From: Crocinitomicaceae bacterium
GTDB lineage: Bacteria; Bacteroidota; Bacteroidia; Flavobacteriales_D; Crocinitomicaceae
Direction of reading: 5' to 3'
NCBI GenBank assembly: GCA_002709305.1
Contig: PAQM01000012.1
Span: 13,047 to 77,046, forward strand
Length of the DNA: 64,000 bases
Shown here: positions 18,537 to 26,358 of the stretch, piece after piece
Position numbering within the stretch: the stretch's first letter is position 1
Layout: every line of letters begins with the position of its first letter
Made by a program: the position numbers and the translations under genes
The notes under the pieces: model-generated
Seen by the model: the letters and a program-made list of their open reading frames with translations, nothing else
Databases searched by the model: none
What the model was told of the DNA's origin: nothing

Positions 18537-19346
18537 ATGAATATGCCATTTTACATAATTGAACCTAAAGTAAAAAAAGTACCTTTTATTCTAAGTGTTC
18601 CTCATTGTGGAATAGATTTTCCAGATGAAATAGTGAAAAATTATATACCAGAAATGATTAAATCACCTGATGATACAGATTGGTTTGTTCATCAACTATA
18701 TAGCTTTGCAGCAGAAATGGGCATCACAACAATATATGCAAAATATAGTAGATGGGTTATTGACTTAAATCGTAACCCTAAAAGTTTGCCGTTATACGAT
18801 GATGGTAGAATTATTACAGAACTCACTCCTACTTCTGATTTTTTAGGAAGAAATATTTATAAGTCAAAAGATCAACTTCCAAATAAAGATGAAGTAGAAA
18901 GAAGACTAAATAAATATTATTGGCCCTATTATGACAAAATTGAATCTCTGTTAAATCATTGTAAAAATGAATTTGGAAAAGCTCTATTATGGGACGCACA
19001 CTCTATTCGTCAATTTGTCCCAACAATACAAAAAGAAAAATTCCCTGATATGATTCTAGGAAATAATAATGAAACAACAGCAAATAAATTAATTATTAAT
19101 TCAGCATTAGAGTCATTAAATTCTTTTCAATATGGTATCAATCATAATTCACCATTTAAAGGTGGACATATTACTAGATACTTCGGTAAACCAAAAAATA
19201 ACATACATGCATTGCAATTAGAAATGAATAAAATACTATATATGGATGATACTGAAACCAAATTTAATGAGTTAAGATCAAGAGATGTTCAATCAGTATT
19301 AAAACAGACATTTAAAAATTTAATCGAAACGCTAGAATTACTTTAA
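18537..19346 (+). CDS. hutG: N-formylglutamate amidohydrolase (deformylase)
   Basis: Splits N-formylglutamate into glutamate and formate, the last step of the formimidoylglutamate-deiminase version of histidine breakdown. The 269-residue protein has the FGase fold signatures: LSVPHCGIDFP near the start, the DDTDWFVHQLY segment, RWVIDLNRNP, LLWDAHSIRQFVP with metal-binding His, and the C-terminal KGGHITRYFG ... HALQLEMNK motif. A second Met at 18543 is an alternative start. hutF follows directly (stop at 19346, next start at 19359). hutH, hutU and hutI are not in the window. Confidence 0.9.
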   Translation: MNMPFYIIEPKVKKVPFILSVPHCGIDFPDEIVKNYIPEMIKSPDDTDWFVHQLYSFAAEMGITTIYAKYSRWVIDLNRNPKSLPLYDDGRIITELTPTSDFLGRNIYKSKDQLPNKDEVERRLNKYYWPYYDKIESLLNHCKNEFGKALLWDAHSIRQFVPTIQKEKFPDMILGNNNETTANKLIINSALESLNSFQYGINHNSPFKGGHITRYFGKPKNNIHALQLEMNKILYMDDTETKFNELRSRDVQSVLKQTFKNLIETLELL

Positions 19347-19358
19347 TTGAATCAAAAA

Positions 19359-20735
19359 ATGAATAACTATCACTTAAAAGGAATTTTACAAAATGATGGC
19401 TGGCATAAAAATGTGGCTATTTCTACTGACAAATTAGGTGAAATAACTTCAATATATCCAGCAAAAAATAATAACAATAATGCAATAGCAATAAATGGAT
19501 ATGCAATCCCAGGATTTCAAAATGCTCATTCTCATGCCTTTCAATACGCCATGGCTGGTATAGCTGAATCACATGATTTGACCAATACATCAGATAACTT
19601 TTGGTCTTGGAGAGATGCTATGTACAAGTTAGCATTAAATGTTAACCCTGACCAAATGGAATCAATTGCTACAATGCTTTACAGTGAAATGGTCCGCCAT
19701 GGTTATACAAATGTTGCAGAATTTCACTACTTACATCACGATAAAAATGGCAATCAATATGACAACCTATCTGAAATGGGTAGTCGAATGATTTCTGCTG
19801 CAAAAAAAGCAGGAATAAATATTACACTAATTCCTATATTTTATCAAAAGGGAGGGTTTGGAAAAAAACCTATTGAAGACCAAAAAAGATTTATCTCCAA
19901 CTCTATTGATGATTATTTAAAACTATTAGATTCTAGTGCTCAAGATTGCAAACATTATTCAGGAGCAAACATTGGTATTGGTATTCATTCTATGCGTGGT
20001 GTAGAACCTGAAGACATATCAGAAATAGCTAAATCAGGCCCACAAGATATCCCCTTTCATATTCACATTTCGGAACAATTAAAAGAAATTGAAGATAGCA
20101 TTGAATATCTAGGTAAAAGACCTGTAGAATGGCTTTTAGATAATATTCAACTAAATGATCGTTATCACCTTGTACACGCAACTCACTTAACACAATCCGA
20201 AACAATAGGTATTGCAAAAAGTGGTGCTAATGTAATTTTATGTCCAACAACAGAAGGGAATTTAGGTGATGGTATATTTCCATTGATTGAATTTCAAAAT
20301 GCAGGGGGAAAATGGTGCATTGGAACTGACAGCCATATTGGAATTAGCCCATTAGAAGAATTACGATTATTAGATTATGGACAACGTTTACTAACACATA
20401 ACAGAGATACTTTTGCTAAAACAGATGGAGATAGTGGTAGGTTCGCTATTGATATGAGCATAAAAACAGGACGAAAAGCTATGAATAATTTATCAATGGA
20501 TTATTTTAAAATTGGTGATCCATTTAATGCTTCAATAATTGATGCTGATTATCCATTAATAGCAATATCATCTGATAAAAACAGAGCTTCAACAATTATT
20601 TATACAGGAGATTCTAAACAACAGATTGGAACGATTGTAAATGGAAATTTACTTTATAGTAATGGACAACACAAAGATGTAGAAATGATAAAATCAAACT
20701 TCATCAAAACATTAAAAGAATTAAAAATTAGATGA
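19359..20735 (+). CDS. hutF: Formimidoylglutamate deiminase
   Basis: Converts N-formimidoyl-glutamate to N-formylglutamate and ammonia, feeding HutG upstream. It is a metal-dependent amidohydrolase of 458 residues. The metal site is visible as FQNAHSHAFQYAMAG (HxH), then FHIHISEQLKEIED, HATHLTQSE and GTDSHIGISPLEELR. The frame is open from a TTG at 19347, directly after the hutG stop, but the ATG at 19359 (giving MNNYHLKGILQNDGW) matches the family start. Together with hutG this is a two-gene operon. Confidence 0.92.
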   Translation: MNNYHLKGILQNDGWHKNVAISTDKLGEITSIYPAKNNNNNAIAINGYAIPGFQNAHSHAFQYAMAGIAESHDLTNTSDNFWSWRDAMYKLALNVNPDQMESIATMLYSEMVRHGYTNVAEFHYLHHDKNGNQYDNLSEMGSRMISAAKKAGINITLIPIFYQKGGFGKKPIEDQKRFISNSIDDYLKLLDSSAQDCKHYSGANIGIGIHSMRGVEPEDISEIAKSGPQDIPFHIHISEQLKEIEDSIEYLGKRPVEWLLDNIQLNDRYHLVHATHLTQSETIGIAKSGANVILCPTTEGNLGDGIFPLIEFQNAGGKWCIGTDSHIGISPLEELRLLDYGQRLLTHNRDTFAKTDGDSGRFAIDMSIKTGRKAMNNLSMDYFKIGDPFNASIIDADYPLIAISSDKNRASTIIYTGDSKQQIGTIVNGNLLYSNGQHKDVEMIKSNFIKTLKELKIR

Positions 20736-20846
20736 TAAGTAAATCTTCTGTATTCTCTGATAATAATTTCATCAAATTGAATATTTTTTTAACCTAAAAA
20801 GGGTATTAAAAAAAATAAAATGATGTTTATCTTTGATAAAAAAATG

Positions 20847-21290
20847 ATGAAAAAAAAAATTTTAATACTATTCACAACCTTTATTGCGATAGGTTGTAGC
20901 ACTTTAAAATACTACGGAGAAAAAATAAATAGCTCAGAGGTACAAACTTTTGAAAATGTTAATGACAAAGCATATTCAAGTGGAATTATTTCCACAAAGA
21001 TTTCCGGGACCATTATAGAAACATGTCCAAAGAAAGGATGTTGGATGTCTATGGCAACAAACACAGACACTCTATTTGTAAGATTTAGAAACTATGGTTT
21101 TTTTGTTCCAACAAATGGTGTTGAAGGAAAAACAGCGATTATTGAAGGTGATCTTTTTGTAGACACAATATCTGTAAAAATGCTTCAACATTATGCCAAA
21201 GATGCAGGCAAATCTAAAGAAGAAATTCAAAAAATTACAGAGCCACAGTTTGGTCTCGCTTTTACAGCCGATGGTGTCATAATAAGATAA
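20847..21290 (+). CDS. DUF4920 lipoprotein
   Basis: A 147-residue small lipoprotein with start MKKKILILFTTFIAIGCST and lipobox AIGC. The rest is the DUF4920 domain: KISGTIIETCPKKGCWMSM with its Cys pair, then VRFRNYGFFVP and AIIEGDLFVDTISVKML. The fold is OB-like by family, and the Cys/Met-rich signature suggests metal (copper) handling, but this is not established. In-frame Met codons at 20820 and 20844 are alternative starts; the signal-peptide pattern favours 20844/20847. A single gene between hutF and the acyl-CoA dehydrogenase. Confidence 0.8.
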   Translation: MKKKILILFTTFIAIGCSTLKYYGEKINSSEVQTFENVNDKAYSSGIISTKISGTIIETCPKKGCWMSMATNTDTLFVRFRNYGFFVPTNGVEGKTAIIEGDLFVDTISVKMLQHYAKDAGKSKEEIQKITEPQFGLAFTADGVIIR

Positions 21291-21385
21291 AAAATTAAAT
21301 GTAAACACGATAATTGTACGCAGGGTCAAACTAATAACAACAAGAAAATGAGTGGTTATTTTTATTATTTAAATCTATTTTCAAT

Positions 21386-22543
21386 ATGAAAACAGATTAT
21401 CTAAATCTTTATTCAAATTTAAATGAATTTGAACAAATTATTTTACAATCTACCAAAGATTGGGTGGACAAATATGTAAGACCAAAAATAGAAAAGTCTT
21501 TTATTTCTGGTGTTCCACTTTCATTAAAAAATGAACTTGCAGAATTAGGTGCTTTTGGATCTATATTTCCTCAAAAGTATGGAGGACTAGATTTTAATTT
21601 TATTGCTTTTGGACTAATGATGAAAGAATTAGAGAAGGGAGATAGTTCAATTAGAGTTGCCGCCTCTATCCAAACATCTTTAGTAATGAATGCAATATTT
21701 TCTTATGGATCAGAATATCAAAAAGAAAAATATCTTCCTGAATTGGCAAATGGAAATATTGTTGGCAGTTTTGCAATGTCAGAACCAAGTCACGGTTCAG
21801 ACATTTCAAATTTAAAAACAAAGTTTAAAATTGTTGATGACAAAATTATTTTAAATGGCTCTAAATTATGGATAGGAAATGCAAACACGTCGGATATATC
21901 TATAGTTTGGGCAAAAAATGAAAATAATAATATTCAAGCAATTGTAATAGAAACAAAAAATATTACAAATTTTCAATCAACTACCCTTGAAAACAAATCG
22001 TCATTTAGAGCATCTCATACAGGAGAACTTTTTTTTGACAATTCAATAATTTCCGTAAATCAAATTTTACCTAAATCAAACTCTATCAAAGATGCTTATA
22101 AGTGTCTAAATATTGGAAGATATGCTGTTGCATGGGGGGCATTAGGTATTGCTGAAGAATGCTATGAAACCGCATTAAAATTTTCTTTGGAAAGAACACA
22201 GTTTGGAGAACCAATTGCAGGTAAACAATTGATTCAAAAAAAATTAGCCGATATGATAACTGAAATCACTAAAGCTCAATTACTATGCCTGAAGATTGGT
22301 GAATTAATGGATAGTAATATAATTTCATTTGAACAAATTTCAATGGCAAAACGAAATAATGTGAAAATTGCTCAGAAGATAGCAAAAGAAGCTAGACAAA
22401 TATTAGGTGGCATGGGAATAACACATGATTATTCAATAATGAGACATATGATAAATCTTGAAACACTTATTACTTATCAAGGAACAAATGAAATGCATAT
22501 ACTTATTACAGGAAGAGACATCACCGGTATAAGTGCCTTTTAG
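21386..22543 (+). CDS. Acyl-CoA dehydrogenase, glutaryl-CoA dehydrogenase-like
   Basis: A 385-residue FAD flavoenzyme of the acyl-CoA dehydrogenase family, closest in pattern to glutaryl-CoA dehydrogenases: GSFAMSEPSHGSDISNLKT (FAD/substrate strand), GRYAVAWGALGIAEECYE, RTQFGEPIAGKQLIQKKLADM, ARQILGGMGITHDYSIMRH, and a C-terminus ending GRDITGISAF. The C-terminal motif that normally reads Y-E-G-T, with the Glu as catalytic base, reads YQGT here: Gln365, codon CAA at 22478-22480. Some family branches carry their base elsewhere, so activity cannot be excluded. It would act in lysine/tryptophan or fatty-acid breakdown. It is a single gene with no obvious ETF partner in the window. Confidence 0.85.
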   Translation: MKTDYLNLYSNLNEFEQIILQSTKDWVDKYVRPKIEKSFISGVPLSLKNELAELGAFGSIFPQKYGGLDFNFIAFGLMMKELEKGDSSIRVAASIQTSLVMNAIFSYGSEYQKEKYLPELANGNIVGSFAMSEPSHGSDISNLKTKFKIVDDKIILNGSKLWIGNANTSDISIVWAKNENNNIQAIVIETKNITNFQSTTLENKSSFRASHTGELFFDNSIISVNQILPKSNSIKDAYKCLNIGRYAVAWGALGIAEECYETALKFSLERTQFGEPIAGKQLIQKKLADMITEITKAQLLCLKIGELMDSNIISFEQISMAKRNNVKIAQKIAKEARQILGGMGITHDYSIMRHMINLETLITYQGTNEMHILITGRDITGISAF

Positions 22544-22610
22544 AAAAGATTAACGTTTTAAACTTAAGTGTAGCAGGATTACCCCACAACTTTATTATAA
22601 TTTTATTGAA

Positions 22611-23804
22611 TTACTGCCTAACAACAAAAGTTACACGACGATTTTTAGCCATTTTAATATCATCATTGTCTCCCGTTTCAATATCTTTATTAGGATTACT
22701 AGATCCTTTCTGTGAAGGAATCAATCTAGATTCTGGTATTCCTTTATCAATTAAATATTTCATTACAGCACCGATTCTTTTATTATCCATATCAGCATAA
22801 TAATCGTTTTCATTACCAACATTATCTTCCATCTCATTATTATGACCATTAATTTGAACTTTAAAGTCAGGATTTTTAGTTAATTCGTCAACAATCATAT
22901 CTAAGGAAACTTTACCTTGAGATGTTAGCATAGATTTTCCAAATGCAAAAAATATCTCTTGCGCTTCAATCCTACCTTCAGAAGTTACATCATCGCCAAG
23001 TGAAATTGCTTTCTGATAAATCGTAGTTGAGTATTGATTCAGCCCCTCATCTGCTTGACAATCACAAGATTGATTTTTATTTAACAATTTAACTGACACA
23101 TCATCAACATAGTAATAGGCAGCAATGACTTGCTTTATTTTTGATTTAGAATCTTTTTTCATTCTAACAGACTTTGTCTTTCCATCAGAAATAAAATTAC
23201 CAATAGTGATATATTTCTCTCCTCCATCAGCTCTAACAACTCCACAAATCTCAGTCCAATTAAATTTTGCTGAAATAATTTTTTGATCATTATCAAAGTG
23301 CAGTAAAGATGGTTCCTCAATCAGTGGACCTTTTGATTCAATTCCAAAAGGTTTCTTACTTAATTTTGCTCCAATATTATTCACTGCATATTTTGAAGCC
23401 TCCGCCAACGAAACATTAAATTTAACACAGTACCTCATTCCTTTTTTTAAAGGCACATCTAATTTAGACATCACGTAAGAACGAGGGTTATCAGGGTTCT
23501 TGTATGAATATGCTACAATTCCAGCATAGTTCTCCCCTTCTTTAGCAACCTCCTTTCCATAAATATTTGTAGGAGAAGAAATCTCAGCAATTTTATTGTC
23601 TGTAAACAAATCTGCTTTACCACCTGTTGCTGAAAACCAACCAGTTGCCTTTTCTATTTCACCTAATTTTTTTGTTTTTTTTCCAACAGCCTCAAAACTT
23701 GGGTTGTTGACTAAATTTTCTTCGTCTTGACCAAAAGAAATCAAAGAAAAAATAACAAATGTAGTTGTTGTAAATAATTTAATTGTGTTAGTAGTTAATT
23801 TCAT
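22611..23804 (-). CDS. OmpA-family outer-membrane/peptidoglycan-linking protein
   Basis: A 397-residue exported protein with signal peptide ending ISFGQ (about residue 25). Residues about 28-235 are a beta-sandwich, carbohydrate-binding-like region starting NLVNNPSFEAVG, common in Bacteroidota OmpA proteins. Residues about 280-397 form the OmpA C-terminal domain: FFAFGKSMLTSQGKVSLDMI, VQINGHNNE, NKRIGAVMKYLIDKGIPESRL and KMAKNRRVTFVV, with the Asn-x-x-Arg-Arg peptidoglycan-binding signature. It probably ties the outer membrane to the wall. The start overlaps the end of hemE by 17 nt, so the two are translationally coupled. Confidence 0.9.
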   Translation of the reverse strand: MKLTTNTIKLFTTTTFVIFSLISFGQDEENLVNNPSFEAVGKKTKKLGEIEKATGWFSATGGKADLFTDNKIAEISSPTNIYGKEVAKEGENYAGIVAYSYKNPDNPRSYVMSKLDVPLKKGMRYCVKFNVSLAEASKYAVNNIGAKLSKKPFGIESKGPLIEEPSLLHFDNDQKIISAKFNWTEICGVVRADGGEKYITIGNFISDGKTKSVRMKKDSKSKIKQVIAAYYYVDDVSVKLLNKNQSCDCQADEGLNQYSTTIYQKAISLGDDVTSEGRIEAQEIFFAFGKSMLTSQGKVSLDMIVDELTKNPDFKVQINGHNNEMEDNVGNENDYYADMDNKRIGAVMKYLIDKGIPESRLIPSQKGSSNPNKDIETGDNDDIKMAKNRRVTFVVRQ

Positions 23805-24825
23805 AATTTTTCACTGTTTTAATAAATGTTTTAACCTTTTCTGGATCCATATCTGGATAAACACCGTGTCCTAAATTAACAATATGTCTTTTACTTTTGA
23901 AGGAATCTAACATTTTATTTGTTAATTTTTCTATTTCAGAATGCGATGAATATAAAACACATGGATCCAGATTCCCTTGTATTGTTTTAGATTCTCCTAT
24001 TATTTCTCTAACTTCATTTATATTCATATTCCAATCAACACCAATAGTATTGCAATTCATAGCTGAAATTTCACGAATAGAGTTATATGCTCCTTTCGCA
24101 AAAATAGTTAAAGGTACTTCGGTAATTGCATCTGCAATTTTATTAATATATTTTAATCCAAATTCAACATACTGATCTTTTCCAAGGATACCAGCCCAAG
24201 AATCAAAAACTTGAACAATATTAACTCCTGAAGAAATCTGTAATTTCAAATATTTAATTGTTACCTCAGTGATACTATCAAGCAACTCATGTGCCAAAAT
24301 TGGATCAGTATATAATATCTTACGAGCTTTTGAAAAGGTTTTTGAACCCTCACCCTCTGTCATGTAACAAAAAATAGTCCATGGAGCTCCAGCAAAACCA
24401 ATTAATGGAACCCTGCTATTCAACTCCTTTTTTGTAATCTTAATTGCTTGAGATACATAACCTAATCGGTCTTCGATATCAAATTCTTTTTCAACACAAC
24501 TCAAATCATTAATAGATTTAATTGTCTTTTCAAAATAAGGGCCTTTTTTCTCAATCATTTCATAATTTAATCCCATAGCTTCAGGTACAACAAGAATATC
24601 TGAAAAAATTATAGCTGCATCAACATTAAGTATATCAATAGGTTGAATTGTAACTTCAGCAGCAAATTCAGGGCTTTTAACGAGTTCTTTAAAGCCACTT
24701 AATTTTTTTCTAACAGCTCTATATTCTGGAAGAATCCTTCCTGCTTGTCTCATTAACCATACGGGATACCTCTCAATATCTTCCCCATTAGCTGATCGAA
24801 TAATTAAATCATTTTGAAATTTCAT
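23788..24825 (-). CDS. hemE: Uroporphyrinogen decarboxylase
   Basis: Removes four carboxyl groups from uroporphyrinogen III to give coproporphyrinogen III in heme synthesis, in the cytoplasm. The 345 residues match the family length. The signature PVWLMRQAGR is at 21-30, with the catalytic Asp in the AAIIFSDILV segment; GFAGAPWTIFCYM and HGVYPDMDPEKV are further family motifs. A promoter box ends 5 nt before the ATG, so the mRNA may be leaderless. It forms a two-gene unit with the OmpA gene. Confidence 0.96.
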   Translation of the reverse strand: MKFQNDLIIRSANGEDIERYPVWLMRQAGRILPEYRAVRKKLSGFKELVKSPEFAAEVTIQPIDILNVDAAIIFSDILVVPEAMGLNYEMIEKKGPYFEKTIKSINDLSCVEKEFDIEDRLGYVSQAIKITKKELNSRVPLIGFAGAPWTIFCYMTEGEGSKTFSKARKILYTDPILAHELLDSITEVTIKYLKLQISSGVNIVQVFDSWAGILGKDQYVEFGLKYINKIADAITEVPLTIFAKGAYNSIREISAMNCNTIGVDWNMNINEVREIIGESKTIQGNLDPCVLYSSHSEIEKLTNKMLDSFKSKRHIVNLGHGVYPDMDPEKVKTFIKTVKNYEINY

Positions 24826-24830
24826 TATGA

Positions 24831-24838
24831 CAAAATTA
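24831..24838 (-). promoter_or_regulatory. -7 promoter box of hemE
   Basis: On the minus strand the sequence is TAATTTTG, an exact TAnnTTTG match, with only 5 nt (24826-24830) before the hemE ATG. The transcript would begin within a few bases of the start codon. Confidence 0.55.
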
Positions 24839-24875
24839 CTAAAAAGGTAAAATTAATTTATAAAATCAATTATTC

Positions 24876-25541
24876 TTAGGACCAAATAATAGGGGTTTTA
24901 CCCTTAATTAAAAGATACTGATTTGTTTTTGAAAAAGGTTTTGACCCAAAAAAACCACGATAAGAAGACAAAGGAGAAGGGTGAGAACTATAGATTATAT
25001 AATTATTATTCTTGTTAATAAAATGTGACATTTTTTGTGCCTTTTTACCCCATAAAATATAAACAATATTATTTTTTTTATGTAATGCTGATATTACAGA
25101 ATTTGTCAAAATTTCCCATCCTTTATTTATATGACTCTCTACTTCACCTTCTCTAACTGTTAATGTAGTATTCAATAGTAAAACGCCTTGTTTTGCCCAA
25201 TCGTTTAGATTACCACAAATTCGTTCGGGTTTATTTAAATCATCGGCCAACTCTTTAAAGATATTCTTCAAACTTTTAGGTAATGGATTAACATCATCAT
25301 TTACTGAGAAAGAAAGACCATTAGCATGACCTTTTGTAGGATAAGGATCTTGACCTAAAATAACAACCTTAACCTTATCAAATGGACAAAGTTCAAATGC
25401 CTTAAAAATTAAATGTTCTTTTGGTAGAATATTATAATGTTTATTCTCTTCTGCTAAAAAATTGATTAAACGTTGGAAGTATGTTTTATTAAATTCTAAT
25501 TTAAGCTCATTCTTCCAAGATTGTCCTATGTTAATATTCAT
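24876..25541 (-). CDS. ung: Uracil-DNA glycosylase
   Basis: Removes uracil from DNA in base-excision repair. The 221-residue protein is a family-1 enzyme: the water-activating motif GQDPY at 63-67 (catalytic Asp65), GLSFSV, the LLNTTLTVREGE segment, and the leucine-loop motif SSHPSPLSSYRGFFG with catalytic His187. All key residues are present. It is divergent from the interrupted lipoprotein gene, 48 nt away. Confidence 0.96.
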   Translation of the reverse strand: MNINIGQSWKNELKLEFNKTYFQRLINFLAEENKHYNILPKEHLIFKAFELCPFDKVKVVILGQDPYPTKGHANGLSFSVNDDVNPLPKSLKNIFKELADDLNKPERICGNLNDWAKQGVLLLNTTLTVREGEVESHINKGWEILTNSVISALHKKNNIVYILWGKKAQKMSHFINKNNNYIIYSSHPSPLSSYRGFFGSKPFSKTNQYLLIKGKTPIIWS

Positions 25542-25576
25542 ATATCTAATTTATAAGAAATTTATAAGAGAAGCAT

Positions 25577-25584
25577 TAAATTTG
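25577..25584 (+). promoter_or_regulatory. -7 promoter box of the interrupted lipoprotein gene
   Basis: TAAATTTG is an exact TAnnTTTG match, 5 nt before the ATG at 25590. The intact box suggests the broken gene is still transcribed, or was until recently. Confidence 0.5.
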
Positions 25585-25589
25585 TGTTA

Positions 25590-26357
25590 ATGAAATATTT
25601 ATATATAACAATATTAATAATAGCTGTGTTTAGTTGTAAGCAAACTAATCAAGATGACAATCAAAAAAACAAAAAATCGGAAAATCTTTCAAATAATGAA
25701 TCGTTTGAAGAAAATTTAATTAGAAAAATTGAAGCTGAATAAAATATCCCAGCCACTGAAAGTTATACTTATAAAATATATTCAGAGGAATTAAATGGTG
25801 ACGATAGTCTTGATTATATAATAACTGTCAATAGATTAAATTTTGCTTTAGACAAAGCAATTGAAAAAGGAAACATTGCGCAACGCGCTGAAATGGGATA
25901 TACAGGGAATTACAATTTCTTTTTTTATGTAGATGGAAAATCAAAAAAGATGACACCATCTATTCCTGTTCCATCTAGTCCTTATTCAAAATTAGAGGTG
26001 TCTTTCGAAAAAATTAAAACAGAAGAATATAGAGATATCCTTATAGATTATAGGATAAGAAACTCAAAATTCAGACGTTACTTTAGTGTATCAAACAAAA
26101 TTCCACTAGAAACTTTTCAAACAATGATCTATGATGGTCTTGGTACTGAAAACAGTATTGCATTCCATATTAAATACGAACCTGGCAGTTATTCTACTTC
26201 GAAAGATATACTAATATATAAAGCTAAAATGAAGAATTTTACCATTAAAAAACCAAATGATATTTATTTCATTAATCCCGAAATTATACCAACGAAAGAA
26301 TTAGAGAGATTATGGTTCTTTAATCCATCAAAAAACAAGTATTTCACAATGAAATAA
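25590..26357 (+). pseudogene. Lipoprotein gene interrupted by an in-frame TAA
   Basis: A single reading frame runs from the ATG at 25590 to the stop at 26355-26357 (255 codons) with exactly one internal stop, TAA at 25740-25742 (codon 51). The first 50 codons encode a lipoprotein signal peptide (MKYLYITILIIAVFSC) and a Lys/Asn-rich linker. The frame after the stop (IPATESYTYKIYSEEL, then a folded-looking region of about 200 residues with GYTGNYNFFFYVDGK) continues in the same frame, so a base substitution (for example CAA or GAA to TAA) explains it. I do not recognise the family. An ATG at 25893 could restart only the last 154 residues, without the signal. Confidence 0.7.
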
Positions 26358-26358
26358 A

